From: Setophaga petechia
Lineage: Eukaryota; Chordata; Aves; Passeriformes; Parulidae
Reading direction: 5' to 3'
NCBI GenBank assembly: GCA_024362935.1
Contig: JANCRA010000001.1
Location: 62,648,930-62,712,929 of the forward strand
DNA: 64,000 nt
Below are positions 26,526 through 40,405 of this stretch, piece by piece. Within the stretch, counting starts at the first letter, position 1. The number at the start of each line of letters is the position of its first letter. A program made the translations under genes and the position numbers. Under the pieces are notes generated by a model. The model was not told the DNA's origin and did not search any database. It saw nothing but the letters and a program-made list of their open reading frames with translations.

Positions 26526-27025
26526 ACAAGGTAGTTAGGAAAGGTGAGGTGTATATTGAGAAAACAGGAGGCTGGTTGGTCAAGCAAATCCCAAGGTGCT
26601 TTTTTCTGATTCCAAGAAATAGAGCTGGACTCCTGTACACAGCCCAGAAAATAAAAAGTCCCTGAAAATAGAGACCAGAACCTTCTGATCTCCCTGGGGA
26701 TTCAACACTTCTATTTGTAGTGATGATATCTCTAAGAAAGTAAGGCAGCTGCTGATTCACAAACCATAATGGGAGTTTCAAGGGTATTTGCTCAAGTGAG
26801 TGAAATCCTGAGATCATGACTACAAATCTTGGCAACTGCTCAATTGCTTTTGCTGCAGCTCTGAAGCTCATCTCTATTTCCCATGTGAAAAACAAAGCCC
26901 ACGCAGGTTCCTTGTGCTGCATTAGCATTCTCCCACTTGAAGTTTCAACTGCATCTTGATGTCCCACATATCAAAATGGAAACTCCAAAGAAAAATCAGC
27001 ATTCCCAGTTTTTTCTAAGGCAATA

Positions 27026-27088
27026 AAAAGATAGATATATCTATATAGATAGAGATGTAGATATATAGGTATATGTGTTTATATATGG
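27026..27088. repeat. GATA/TATA low-complexity patch
   Basis: About 60 bases made almost only of GATA, TATC and TATA words, with CTATATAGATAG-type self-complementary stretches. It looks like a decayed AT-rich microsatellite that could form a weak hairpin. Confidence 0.85.
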
Positions 27089-30000
27089 TGATCGAAACTG
27101 AATTTAAAACAAGCTTTTGAAGCAATCCAAAGCTCTGACTTCTTCTGCCACAGGAAACTACTCAGAGTAGAGACACCTTTTAGAGTCAACAAGAGGTTCT
27201 GCTGCCAACAGAGGGTGGAGGAGGATCAAGCCATAAATGAGGGAAAACAAATTTCCTTGCACTAAGACTTGCTGGCAGCCACTGTGCTGGAGTTAGGGCC
27301 CCTTTTTCTCCTGTCACAGGAAAATGAAACATGCTTGAGGTGTCAACAGTACCAACACAGCTGTACCCATACACCTTCCTGGTGATCACCTTTACTGCTG
27401 CAGAGCATCCCACAGGAGCACAGGCCCTTTCAGTGTCATTCCCTGGGGCATTTCCTTCAATAAATTGCCTGGATACAGTAGCTCCGGGATTTTATGTCTT
27501 TTCTTTAGGTTGTCTTCATGGGAGTGAATTTTTCTTGGGTTTTAACAATTCTTCATTCATGTTATCTTAGTTTATTTTGGTCTAAGAATATCACCTTTTT
27601 TATCATTTGTTCAAGGGATTGGACCAAGAATTGCTTGAATTTAATAGTCTTTTTTTCATTCACTTTAGAGAGACTTTCTATCAAGTTCAAAACATTCTAG
27701 TCAATGCTGAAAGAATTACATCATTTCAGGCTTTTCCTACTTATTTTAATTCCCACTGAGCTTTCAGACTGGCTTTGGAAATATAAGACAATTTTTTTCC
27801 TACAAAATCTTAGGCCTTTGCAATCATTTGCATCATTGTTTGATCTGCAAAATCTTGATTTGGACTTCCTGGCAGATTTGTGCTGAACAGCATCTCTAAT
27901 CCCTTTTAGGACACATTTCATAGGCCGAAAGAAAGGGATTTTTTTTAATATAGGCAAAATTTTAACAAGGGCTTTACCCAAAAGATTTTCCCCTAACCCA
28001 ATCCTCTTTAAAACACGAAACCCAACACCAAGTAGACACTAATTCCAATTTGTAACAAAACCAGGGAAAAAGGGGGAGTGCCAGTGGTTATGCATAATTC
28101 TCCATACGAGCCAGACAACTTAATAACACCACTTATTAGAGAAGCCTTAAAGGTAATCCCATTAAAGCTATTCAGCAGAACACTGATATTTTTCTGAAAT
28201 CTGCTTGGAAGCAGACAGGATTACTCAAATGAAATGTGAGCAGCTTTCCAGCAAACTTCATCCCCCCACCTCCCACCCTAAAGGGAGAACCTTTTTATAT
28301 TTGGACCTTGATGCTCCGTCGCTCTCTCCCCGGTCAGGTGAGGCAAAATTACGACTCGGAAACAGGGAGAGATGGAGAGGTGGATGTACAACCTACAGTT
28401 CTTCTCATCCTGGCAGGATGTGAGAACTCAATGACCTTTCCACAGCTTTCTTTCCTGGCTCTCTGTAGGGGTAATTTGGGTAAAATGATCACACCATGGG
28501 GCAATTAATTTCCAGTAGATAATTGGCCAAACATACGGGCACAGCAACAAATGTCAGGGAGAGCACAACTTGCTGTCCAAATGGCCTTGCATGGACATTC
28601 TTCCCACTTATTTTCTTCAACCCTACCTGCCATTTCCATCCAAGGAAATGCTACAGCTGGAAGGTGTGAGGCATTCCTATGATGGCTGGTGGTGAATCCT
28701 CGCTGCTGGGAACAAGCGGTGATGGTTTGACAGAGCTGCAGAGAAGTTTGGAATGACAGGAAACCACGATCCTGTTTGAACCTGAGGAAGGGTGAATTTC
28801 TGTTTTAAAGCACCTTATCTAAACAGTACTTAAGGAGGGAAACCTTGTGAACTCTTGTTAAAAACTTATAGCTATAATTTAGAAATTCCTTTCATCTAGC
28901 ATGAAGGGGTTTTTTGCCTGGAAGAAACAAGGATGCAGTGTTCTCATTTGCATGGACTGAGCCAACAAAATAGGGATACTTTTGGCAATGCTCTTTTCAC
29001 TTCTTAGTTCTACTCTTTTAAATGTCTGCATTTCTCTTGGCTCTTCAGAACTCTTGAAGATTCACACATTCCTTGAAAATGAGTAGTATTTTTCTGTTTT
29101 TCATGTTAGCAATGTCTACTTCACTTGTGTTTAACAATGGGAGAAGATAACTGTGCTCTGTGTAAACATTCTGCAAGTAGTTTAATCCAGACTTAGAAGG
29201 ATATCTGGTTTCCTAAAAGGTGTCCATAATTATGTAGCAAGGTTCTGAAGAATGTAATACATCATCTTAGAAACTGGGCTGGAATATTACACGACTCTGG
29301 TTTAGGTTTGGAAAAGGGAATGTCATGGATCCAGTGGGCTCTTTTTTAGTTCAATTTAGCCTGCTTTGGCTTGGGGTAGTGTTCTGGAATGACAGCTGGG
29401 AGGAAGTTTGTGCACCAGCGAAACCACCAGTCCAGGCCCTCCCCCTAGACATTATTCAGCCGTCTCTGCCATTTCTGCAAGGCTCTAGAAGTGGAATTTT
29501 TACCTGGCATTTGGCTAGGTGCTGGGACTTTTTTTCCCCATAATTAAAAGCAACTCTCTGCTTCTAGCAGGATGATGGCTGGATGGTTCTTTCCTTTCAT
29601 GGCCTTGCTGAAATTGGCAAGGTACTGCGAAGACTGGAAAATGTTGTTAAGCCTTTACAGAATGGTTTGTCTGCAGGCTAAAACAGATCAGAAGGTACTC
29701 ATTTAGTGGTCCATGATTAAAAAATAAGGAAGAAATGCTGTTGTATTTCTGAATGGGACCTTTTAGTCATGAGTTTGTTGTGCTTTAAAAATCACCATTT
29801 CAGTATATTTGTTTTGACTGGCTGGATTTCCCCCACTCAGACTTGTCCTGACACCAACATCCCTGTGGCTTACCAGGTGCTTCAGGAGTCCTGATGCACG
29901 TGCCACACTCAAAGCTGCTTTCAGTGCTGTAGTAGGGATGTGCTGATCATTTTCCCTTTTCTACATGAAAACATGGATTTTCCATGCCTTTCTTTTAATT

Positions 30001-30564
30001 CTGACCTGCACTCTGGCTCTAACCTGGGTATTTGGGCAGCCTGAGACCACGTTTACTGATCTGCACCTCCTCCTCCTGTTTGCTTCTCTTCCTGGGTCAA
30101 ACTTTGACTTCCTTTTGGCCTGAGGGAATTGAAGTCAGGGCAAGGAACAAAAGCCAGCTTTGCCAATATGATGGTGAGCAGAAAGGAAGGAGGGTGTTAC
30201 TTGGCTTGAAAATAAATCAGCTGTGTCTGTCTACATGCTCAGAGCAGGGTTCCTCTGTTGAATCCATCCATGCTGATCATCTGTGCCATACTGGAAATAT
30301 TTCCATTTTGGTGGCTTTAGGAGAATTCCTCAACTCATTGCAGACTGCATCTTTTCCTCTCAACACAAGGATTTTACTTCCCATTTGCCCAGAAGCTGTG
30401 GATGCTTATTTGTATTTATGGCAACTTTTGCTTTACAGTGAGCATTTCATTTTGCCTCAGTTTGGCTGCCAGATTTTTTTATAGCTGGAAGTAAAGTGGT
30501 TCTATCCATGCAGAATTAGGCATATTTCAAGTGAAACTGATTCTTGCTACTGATTAATACTCGA

Positions 30565-30698
30565 TTCAGGACCAGGTTGGATGGGGCTCTGAGCAACCTG
30601 GTCTAGTGGAAGGTGTCCCTGCCCACAGCTGGGATTGGTGCTAAATGATCTTTAAGGTGCCTTCTAACCCAAATCATTCTCTGGTTCTGTCATTCTGT
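30565..30698 (+). mobile_element. CR1 LINE 3' fragment
   Basis: TTCAGGACCAGGTTGGATGG, GGCTCTGAGCAACCTGGTCT, AGTGGAAGGTGTCCCTGCCC, GATCTTTAAGGTGCCTTC and a CATTCT repeat tail follow in CR1 order. A few point changes only; 5' truncated. Confidence 0.9.
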
Positions 30699-32250
30699 TG
30701 TAGATAGAGGAGAATCTGGCCCCAGAATCAGCACATAATTTATTTTTTTCTAACTGTCAAGCAGCAGGTTGACCTGGAAGTGAGTGCTTCTTGTCAAATA
30801 AATTGATGTCTAAATTATCATTCTCCAAAACAAAACAAGAATGTACCAGGGTTTCTGGGAAAGTTCATTTCATTCATTGGTCACACATGGTTCCTTTCAA
30901 AACTATAATAGATAAAGTGCTGCTTAGGGATGTTTTTCTCTACTTACCTTCATGCTATGCACTTTTGATTAGAGGTGATTGAATCATTTATTGCAAATTG
31001 CTTATTGGAACAGGTTTGCTTCATTTCCTATCATCCAGAATAATGTATTTTCAAATTACTGTTAAAATTATTGTACACGTGATCCTTGGAATAGTTTTAG
31101 TGAAAATTCCTGGGCTAAAGCTTACTTGGAAAGAGGTTTGTCACAAAGGAGGTAGAACCATCACAAGAGCATTTTGATATTCAAGACTGTAGGCTGGTTT
31201 GGAGTTGATGAACAGGTCTCTTGTTTTCTTCCACGCCTTGACTGCCTGTTAACCAGTCTGTTACTGGTTTTCTAATGTAAACACACTTGTGTTTTACAAC
31301 ATTCACTTTGTAAGTAGTCTCCACAAGTCATTGAAAGTGTGCTATTTCTATAAACATCCCTGCTACTAAATTCATTTGAAGTGATATTCACCAGTAAATA
31401 AATGTAGACCTTGTAAGGAGACATGAAAGAAAAATCCCTCGGGGAAGGAGTGGGGGTAAATTGCAGAGATAACATATCTTTTGGAAGCTTTTATATAAAT
31501 AGTCCTACAGATTTCCACATATTTATCATTGGAGGAGATGAAAATGTTTGATGTGCAGTTACCATTTCACATGAAAGCAAAAGGTAGTTTTTCAATTGCA
31601 TTTGGCCCTTATAATTCAAGTGCTGACAATGGCTGCAAACCTAATTTAATGAACATTTTATAAGATCTTCAAGTGCTCTGTGGAAATTCCCCCCTCCCTT
31701 TGTCTGGCTGTGGTTTCATGTCCGTGGGCCCATTCCTAGCAAGCCCTTCACATGCCAGTGGCTCTCCTCTCCCCTGTTTATCCTCTGGAGCTGCTCCCAC
31801 CAGCACAGGCACTCGACATGCCTGCAGCTGCTCCAGCAGGGTGTTTGTTTAATCAACACCATTACCTGTGGCTTGGGCAGCCCAACAAGGTGAGCAGGCT
31901 GCCAGCCTCAGGGCTTGGCTCCTTGTCATCCTGTCCCTGCAGACATGCCCCTGGCACAGCGTGAACATCAGTGCCTTTCCCAGTGGTGCCAGGGCCCACC
32001 CAAAGGCCAGCACGGGTCTGTGCTGCCCACAGCCCCCACAGACACCTCCCTGACAGGTCTGGGTGCCTGCTGCCCCCGTCACCACCTGGCCCCTTTTCAC
32101 CCCCTCATGTTTCACAGCAGCCCTTAGAAGGGCAGACACCCCCTGCAGCCTTCTCTGTAGTGTCCTGACTTTGAGTGTTCTTAGCAGGTTCTGCTTTGGC
32201 TTGGAAAGGTGATCCATAATGTCCTGATGAACTGTCACTGACCAGTCTCC
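30699..32250. other. Unique DNA with a G+C-rich end
   Basis: Bases of about 31740-32165 are G+C-richer than the surroundings and open in several frames (157 codons minus at 31849-32322, plus three short plus frames). The minus frame continues from the adjacent CR1, and CpGs are few, so I call neither a gene nor an island. Confidence 0.5.
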
Positions 32251-32523
32251 AGAATCACAGAATGGTTTGGGTTGGAAAGGACCAAAAGAATCATCTTGTT
32301 TCAACTCCCCTGCCATGGGCACTTTCCACTATCCCAGGTTGCTCAGAGCCTCATCCGACCCTGCCTTGAACACTGCCAGGGATGGGGCACAGCTTCTATA
32401 TCCACAGCTTCTCTGGAAACCCTATGCCAGACAATCCTCCTCACAAGGAGGAATCTCTTCCTAATATCTGATCTAACCCCACCCTCTTTCAGTTTAAAGA
32501 ATCTTCCTCTTGTCTCTTCTGTG
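32251..32523 (-). mobile_element. CR1 LINE 3' fragment, minus strand
   Basis: Reading on + the order is the reverse complement of CR1: AGAATCACAGAATGGTTTGG, GTTGGAAAGGACC, CCCTGCCATGGGCA, GGTTGCTCAGAGCCTCATCC, CCTTGAACACTGCCAGGGAT, CACAGCTTCTCTGG, CCTAATATCTGATCTAACCC, CAGTTTAAAGAATCTTCCTC. One of only two minus-oriented CR1 fragments here and one of the longest. Confidence 0.92.
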
Positions 32524-34307
32524 CAAAGGCTCATGACAGATGGGAAGGGCAGGTGGTGGAAGATCACAAAAGCGTGGATCACTTTCCCTGCTGTCGGCCA
32601 GCAGGTTTCCCTCTTGCCTGCTTAGCCCTCTTCTCCCCTGGACTCAGAAGGACACAAAGCTGCAGTTGTGGCTGTAGCAAAAAGCTTCCTAGGGAGAAAA
32701 TTCCTGAGAGTGCTGCTATCCCATCAGGGTCAAGCAAGAAGTTCCTGGCCCTGAGCACTGGAGGAGTTTGGCTGTGGTCAGGAAGCACACTGCATTCAAA
32801 GGGAAAGCTTCAGGAAAAGTTTTTATTTCTTAGGGATTCTCTGCAGCTGGAGCTTCTGAGCAGATCCCTTCCCCAAGGCTGAAATCAGGCCAGGGCCTTA
32901 GGAAGAGCGCAGGAATGGCAGGAAGCTGGTGAGAGGGTCAGGAGGAAAGGGAGGCTGTTGGTTTCCTGGATGACCTTAGAACAATATGATTGCTTATATT
33001 AACTTGAGCATTTGCCAAAGAAGCAGTTGCAGCAGCCCACAAACACGGCATGATATTGCAGAGGGGATGGTTTAATGAGAATAACAACCTTTCCTGTGAT
33101 AGCAGTCAGGAATTTTACCCCACCTCCACCACAGGACAAAATCTGCTCTTGGGTTTTTCCATTTCATCAGTATGACACTGAGAAAGCAGCAGGCCTTGAG
33201 CAGAAAAAAAAATCAAGTTATAGCAGTTCTTTCAATGAAAAAGTGAAGGTTTGCTTTGCCTACCTCCTCACACCACACTTGTCAACTGTGCTGGGCCAGA
33301 GCTGCCACCAGGCAGGGTTATCTCACGTACCCTCTCCCCTCCCAGTTAAAGGAACAATGCCATAAATGCAATTAACAGTGATTGATTTATGTATTTATTT
33401 TAATATCTGGAGAGAAGAAAAATGTAGAAGTCCCCCTATGAGTATTTCAGAAAAGCTTCTTGGCACAAGCGCATAAATTAAAAGAGCAGAAGTTTTTCAC
33501 ATCCCTGCACTTTTAATGAGCACAAGATCCAGGACCTTGAACACAAATTTTATGTGGAGATTTCAGGAATTCCTTGCAGTGATTTCAGTAGCAATTTCAC
33601 AGTGTAAATTCCAGATACAGAGGGAGGAGGAAAGAACTTTAAAGACAATCACTGCTTTCCAGCATATTACAACATCTCTCTTTTTTAGAATGGTTTTTCT
33701 TTTTTTAAAGCACTATCCCTGTTCAGGTTTCCTTCTTTTGTTCTCTTCCTCACTCCACCCTTACCTTCAAAAATAATGTGCTTCTGTGCCTTTGTTAAAG
33801 TGATATGGAACACAGAGAGCAGGCTGCACAGGCTGTGATAGCTGATGGTCATCTGGGGTGTGGCAGTCAGGTTGTGTACAGCCTGTTTCTAAGTTTAGAT
33901 CCATTGCTAAACTGAGTGGCATCTCCTCACTCTGTTTAAAAGGGGAATATGAACTCCAGCCTGAGAAAGTAATCCCAAATTTTTCAGCTTTTTTTTAAAA
34001 AAACATACTTTACTTTCTTTAATGCAGAAAATTGATTCAAATTCCTGTTTGATTCAGTAATTTCAGGGTTGTACCATGTGTACAACCTTCTTCACAACTA
34101 TTTTTCAATCTGGATCTTCCCAGTTTGTACACAATTCACTCAAGCTTAGTAAATTTATTTCCTGCACTGCCCCATCAATCCATTTTGTCTCAGATCTAAG
34201 AGAGGGCATGAGACAATAACACCTGAGGTGACAGATCCTTTTTTTGATGTCTGTGCCACCACTAGCTCTTTGCTCATGTGCACTTTTTAAAGATACACCT
34301 CATGTGA
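32524..34307. other. Unique DNA, no gene recognised
   Basis: Frames of up to 117 codons at the left edge run out of the CR1 fragment. Nothing else stands out apart from short T runs at about 33695-33710 and 33990-34000. Confidence 0.55.
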
Positions 34308-34427
34308 AGGTTGGATGTGCCCTGAGAAACCTGGTCCAGTGGAAGGTGTCCCTGCCAATGGCAGGGAGCTGGAACAAGAGGGCCTTTAAAGTCCTTTCCA
34401 ACCCAAACCAGCCTGTTATTCTATGAA
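34308..34427 (+). mobile_element. CR1 LINE 3' fragment
   Basis: AGGTTGGATGTGCCCTGAGA, AACCTGGTCCAGTGGAAGGT, GTCCCTGCCAATGGCAGG, CCTTTCCAACCCAAACCA and TTATTCTATGA. The ATTCTATG end repeat typical of CR1 is preserved. Confidence 0.9.
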
Positions 34428-37400
34428 TGCACAGGTTGCATGTTTTCCCTGGTAGGTCCTTGCTTTATTTCAAGTCCAAAAAAGGCACCAGATCTACATG
34501 AAAGCATTGCCCAAGCCAGTTGTCAAACTTAATTCTTTTTTTTTTTATTCCCCTTTTGGCCTTGAAAAATACATGCAACTATGTATGACTGCTTTTTTAT
34601 AAAATCATTTGTAAAGTTATTTTAAACAGCTGAAAGTACTTTGCTTTTTCTTCCAAGAATATTACTCCAGTCAGAGATCAAGCACAGACATTTTCAGCAG
34701 AAAAGATAAATATTTGGGAAAAGAGCCCTACATTTTGCAGAGGGGTCAGTGAACCTCACAGTCTCAGTGCTTGGTGACACTTGGTGACTCAAAAAGGGCT
34801 GTTTTAGGAAAAACAAAGATCCTGGTGAACTATTACACAGTGGTATCTCTCATCCCTCCCTCCTAGTGTCCTGCTGGCTCCTTGGTTAGCTGGGAAGTGA
34901 AGTGAGCAGTGGAGCTTTTCTCCCAGTGCTTTGGTTCCAGTGGTGCCAAGCTGCCCTTCCAAAGGAGTGAACGTCAGTCAGCTCCTAATGAGAACTGCAG
35001 GTGCTCAGCCACTCTTTGCTTTAAAGGCTTAAATATAGTTTTAGTTCATGCTTCTGTATGGGAAGCTTTTGACAGCTATTTAAAAAAAAAAAAACAACAG
35101 AAACAAAGAAAGCATAAATAAATATATAAACAAATAGCCCCAAAGCAGGCAGTGCTCCCAGGTCTGTTGGCCAAAACAGATGTTTTAACCAGCTTGACAA
35201 TATTTAAGCTGTAGACACTGCAAATGGTTTTTTGTGCTGATGTTGCTTCCTGTGCTGGGTCAGGCTGGGAGCCCTGATTTCAGGCTGGGGGGTGGCTCTG
35301 GCTGTACACCAGAATTATGGGCTGGTGGAGAGGAAGGCAACTCCTGACTCGGAGCAGTGGTCATTACCTGGGGTCAATTACCCTGTCAGCTTCATTTCAG
35401 GCCAGCCAGTCAAGCCACTGCTTCTTCCAGTGGTTGGGCTGTACCCTCTGTGAGTGTAGCAGGTGATGCTTGCTGGGAATTTGGGCTTTTTTGTCTCCAT
35501 TGTTCCCTAATTCACCATCAGCAGCAAAGTAGAACCAGGGGTCATATTTATGGGTTTTTCCTGAGTCAAGGAATAATGACACCAGACTGAGGTGTCATTT
35601 TGTAAAGTTGTTTGCTAGCAAATGCCTTTCTTACACTCCTTCTGGAAGCTCAGGGGAGAAGTTCCAGCTCCTGCTGGCTCTGGATAGCCCATCCCTTCTC
35701 TATATCCCTGAAGAATTTTGGCATTAGAGTGAGTGGTGCTGTGCTGGTGTGTGTATGTTCTGTGTCCAGGCCCAGAATCCAGGCAGCTGCTCAGCTCCTG
35801 CCACAGCCACTCCAGGTTTTGAGAAACTGGCAGCTACTTCACATCCCACAGGCTGCTGTCCTGCTGTCCAATTTGGTTGAAACTGGGCAAGGGTGCATTT
35901 TTATGGAGGCAGTGATAAGCAGACAGACAGACAACACAGTCTCATGTGCAGGGTTTCCTTTGGAAACCAGGCTAAAAATAACAGAGTGATGAATGGAGCT
36001 TAACTGGGAGGCATCTCACAGGAGGGAGCTGGTGGGGAAGGGAACAAATGTGACCGTCCTGTTGTTATTTCACATGTCTGGATATCAGCAACAGCCTCTC
36101 AGAATATTCCTAGGGATGTGCTCACTCAAAACAGAGCATGTCCCTCCTCAGCCAGAGCTCAGTGAAAATTTACATCCTGGTAACTTTAAACCCTAAAATC
36201 CCCTGAGGATTTCAGCTGGGCTCAGATAGTGTCCAAGAGTAGCCTGATCTTTTCTTTTTCCTCCTTGCAACTATACCAAAGATTATAATCATATGTTTTG
36301 TTTAAATGAACTGAAGTATTGCTCTCAGTGCTTCTGACTGCTATCAGAGCATTCATGTAGTTTGTGATACCTGACTGGACAGGTATTTAAAAGGTCTAAC
36401 TGCAAAAAAACCAGCAGAAACTGAAAACACACAAAGGAAATTGGCAGCATAAATGATCCTATGCAAAAAAAAACAAACCACTCCAAAACCAAAACATTAA
36501 GGGCAGACAACAAAAAAGAATAATTTTTTACTTTGATAGCTTAGCAGAAAATTTTGGAAAGAAAGTGAATGTATATTGAAAAGAAACAGCAAACAAAACT
36601 CTGCCCAAATCATTCTGTCATTGCAAGTCAGTTTGAAGTGTTCTAGCTTCCCTTGTGGGCTATTCAGTCCTCTTGTTTAAATTTGAAAGAAAACAAAAAG
36701 TGGCTATATGTATTTTTTTTTCAACACTGTAAATTTCTTTGCAAGTCTTTTCTCTTTCAGTTTTGAGGACAAATTAAGCATAACGAAAACACTTTCCTAG
36801 ACTTAAAATTTGGAAATTCGATAGCACAAAAAGTTTTTCATTCTTAGAGTCCCCTAGGATTTTGTCAAAGTACATAACTTTTGAGTTGCTTAATGGGATA
36901 ACATGAAATCTAATTCTGATTTAATTTGATTTTTAATTTATTAAGTATACAGAGGAAAAAAGTATTAGAGACAAATTTCCAAACAGGAGAATGTGTTTAC
37001 AGGTATTCCTAAGAATGATGCCACATCAGGCAGGAGTGGTTTATCCCTAAAATTTAACTTCCCCATTAAATTTTCAGCCATAGAAAGAAACTGATTTTTG
37101 GAACTGACCATATATCCATTAGCTTTGGTAAATGCTGGTTAATCATGGCAGAACGAACACAAGCAGCAATGAATTTTGCAGTAAATGTTCCCAGCACACA
37201 GTTTATTCTGTCAGGCAGCTGACACAGGAGCCACAAAGCTGTGCTCAAAAGGGAGCAGCTGAGAGATGGAAGCAAGCACACCTCCAAGAAAACCTCTTCA
37301 TAGCAATTTTTTTGCATTTCAGTGGATCCCATTCAGAGGCTGAAGAAGATGTAGAGATTCTGGAGAGCTAAGCTGCACAGTCCTTCCCTGAGCAAATTAA

Positions 37401-40400
37401 ATTACACTGACTACATTTGACAAAAGCAGAATATAGGATCCTCTACAACAACAAACACTCACACAGTAAGCTGCTTATTGTTTGGTGATGAAGCATTCAG
37501 AATGTACAAATTTGTGGAATGAATTACAGCTAAAAATAGGAAACCTCCAGTCCCCAGAAAGTTGCTCTCCTCTCCTCTGCCCCACCACCTCTGTCAGCCT
37601 GCCCAAGTACATCATCTGTAATGTCCTGGTACAAAATAAGGCAACTATCTCCATAACATTCCCTCTGTGCTGAAAGCCACAGGTCAGGCAGCCTTTTTAG
37701 AGTTTGGAGGGGGACCTGGCAGGGTGATTCCATCTAAGCCTGTTTAGTTCCAAGTGGGAGGAAGGTACCTGACTTCATTTTGCTTCTCAGTCATGGGTTC
37801 TTATTTACCTCATCTGTTCATGTTTGCAAGTGCTAAACAGCCCCTGGAAACTGCACTCATTGAGGTAGAAATTGAGTCTTTAGGGTATGCTGGTGCTTTA
37901 ACAGTGCAGACAGTGGATGACATTTTCTGGGGCAAGGAGATCACCTGGAGAATCCTGAAGATGTTTGCTTTGAGCAGAGTGTCTAACACTCATTTCTGGC
38001 TCCAGCTCTTACATTCACACAGACCCATACGTGACTGGCTCTGGCACAAACATATTCTGAAAATCCCCTCTTGCTGTCTCCCAGCTCAGGCTCCTTTATC
38101 CAAGGAGAGCTCCCTCTCTTCCCATGCAGGCAGCTATTGCATGCAGGAGTGTCTGTGTGCTCTGCCCAGCTGTATGTGTTTGAGTATGTTGCCAGACAGA
38201 GCCATTCCAATGAAATCATTGGACTGTTATTTGGAGGGCTGAAATTTCACCCACTTCATAATTTATTTTACTCTCTCCAGAGCCAATCCATCACTTACCC
38301 GCTGGAATGTGTTGCCAGCTGTCACAGCACACTAATACTCCTTGGCTAGAAAACTTCAAAGTCTGGTAAGCTGTCCCAGTGGGGAGGGGGAAAAAGTTGG
38401 CTGATGATCTTGGTGTTTCTCCACAACAACTCACTCAGTTGCTTACCAGGCGTGCCCAAATCCCTGTTTCCCATGCACTGCAACAGCCAAACAAGAGCAG
38501 AAAACTGGCCTGCTGTCCCTCATCTCTGCCAGACAGCACCCATGAGTCTCTCACAGGACTTGACATCTGTGGGAATGGGAGCCACTTCCAGCTTTTGTGT
38601 CTTTGTGCTGATGTGGGATGTTTTTCCCCTATCAAATATAATATCCCATCTCATCTGGAGAGAAACTTAATCTGAATCAAAAGTGGGGAATCACAAATGG
38701 GAAAGGCAAGGAAAGAAATCATCCCTAAGTCAGCCAAAAGAATCATTTTGGTGGTGGACACTTCAGTTTTTCAGTTTAGGCTCTGTGTGACCCCTTGGAC
38801 TGTCCATTTTAGAGGCTGTCCTCACATCCTCATTTTACAGTGCTTGAGAGTTTGCAGTGATTGTTGTGATGATGGGGCAGGGAGGCTTCTGTGTCTCTGT
38901 GAGTATTTTTCCCCAGTATCATGGGAGCACGGTTTACGAGCAGCCAAAGGGCTTGGAAATGAATGCCACTGATGTGAAGGAATGCAGAGTTTGCAGCAAA
39001 GTTATTACCAAAGCCAAGAGGGACATGGAGAGTTTTTGTTGTAGCCTTTCTGTCTGCAGGGAAGGGCAGGCTCTGGAATCTTTGTGGATTGCCCATTGCA
39101 GCCCTTGCACTGGACTTGGTGAGAAGGAGCACGGGAGGTTTTGGAAAAGGGGCTGTGTCCTCTCAGGAGCCCTGGGTGTGCCAACAATTCCAGGTACCCT
39201 GATGGACGTGCTTGAATCCAGTCCTGTTGTTCATCCTTCATTCTCCAAATCTCTGGAGAGATTTTGTCAAAATTAGGCATTCCTGCTGTAACCCCAGAGC
39301 TTTGATCTTCCCTCGACTGTATTCTCATTACGAGGTTGATAGAAAACTGTTGGCCTTCATTTGTGATTTTCAGAAGATTAATGGTAACTGGTCACCACCT
39401 CATTTATTTGCAAGTGTAGCATAAAGGGAGCACTGGTTTCATCAAAGGAGTTGGCAACAGGTTATATGTTATACATAATCTCCACCAGCTGCAACTGCAG
39501 CTATCTGATATCTTATACTTCAGTTACATGATGATATCTCTCTTCTTCCTTACTGTTTTTCTTAGATATTAATATTTCTAAGTACCTTCCTGAGAAAAAA
39601 AAAGGAGAGAGAGAAAACAAACCTGTTTCCTCCCCCACTGACATTTCCCTCTGTGTATGAGGGCCTGTTCTTTTCCCCTTTGACCACCACTTTCTGTTTC
39701 CTTCATTCAATCCTCCCACTCAGCCCCTTCTGCAATTTGATAGAAAAGACTCATTTCCAGGCTGCAGCTCTCTAAATGCTGTTCTTTAGTGCTTAAGCAT
39801 AAATCTCTGAGCTTGCTTTGCTCTTTTTCCATGAAATATGAAATACACCTACTCTTGTCTGAGCCATCAAAGGGTGTCATCAAAACATCTAAATATTACA
39901 TCAGTTGGCTGAATTTCTTCATCTTTTATTTATTTCGATATATTTGCTTTCCTTTTTATATGTTATCAAAAGCTGTGTTTGCCTTTTTGTCTCTTTAAAG
40001 TTGTACACGTGGTGCTTCTAGGGAAGGAAGGAAAAGAGGGAAGGAAGGTTTCTGGTCCATATCAAAAGCCAATGCTCAATGCATTTTCTTCTGACTCAGC
40101 TGTGCCTTGGCCAGTGAAGGACACAGGGCAGAGATGTGGATGCAGAGCTGGTCCAGAGGCTCCAGAGCTGTTCCTGCCCACCATTGAATCCTTGCTAATG
40201 GGAGGTAGGAGAAACTGGAGATTGTAGGCACTGATGACCATTTCATTCTCTTCTTAGTGCCACCCCATCCTTTAAACACTGGCAAATAAGTCATGCCCTC
40301 CAGCCCCAAAAAATTGTGCCAATAAAAAGAGAGAAAACATCTAGATCACTTAGTTACTGATTTTATTAATTTCAACAAATTTTGGTAAAGGTTAGGGGAT

Positions 40401-40405
40401 CTCAC
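34428..40405. other. Unique DNA, no gene recognised
   Basis: It holds A runs at 35082-35094 and near 36465-36473, and a purine-rich GGAA patch at about 40021-40049. The plus-strand frames of 162 codons (37754-38242) and 139 codons (38857-39276) have no recognised domain and lie where frames on both strands are open. Confidence 0.5.
40021..40049. repeat. GGAA-rich purine tract
   Basis: Four or more GGAA/GGAAG words in about 29 bases on the plus strand, with no pyrimidines until the end. Decayed tetranucleotide repeat; ETS-type proteins bind GGAA, but no function can be claimed. Confidence 0.75.

Larger units (their letters stand above)
22134..30564. other. Longest unique stretch, no gene recognised
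   Basis: It is AT-rich and holds a 12-base T run near 24358-24369 and three low-complexity patches listed separately. The minus-strand frame of 147 codons at 26524-26967 and the two overlapping minus frames at 24599-25022 resemble no family I know. A CpG-containing patch at about 28315-28365 (CTCCGTCGCTCTCTCCCCGG) stands out mildly. No CR1 end is visible in 8.4 kb, so part of it could be constrained sequence. Confidence 0.5.

Noticed and set aside
26524..26967. 147-codon minus frame
   Set aside because: No family resemblance and no splice or start context; kept only as part of the unique stretch.
31849..32322. 157-codon minus frame
   Set aside because: Its start lies inside the CR1 fragment at 32251-32523 and the rest is G+C-rich sequence open in several frames.
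37754..38242. 162-codon plus-strand frame
   Set aside because: Frames on both strands are open in this stretch and the translation has no recognisable features.
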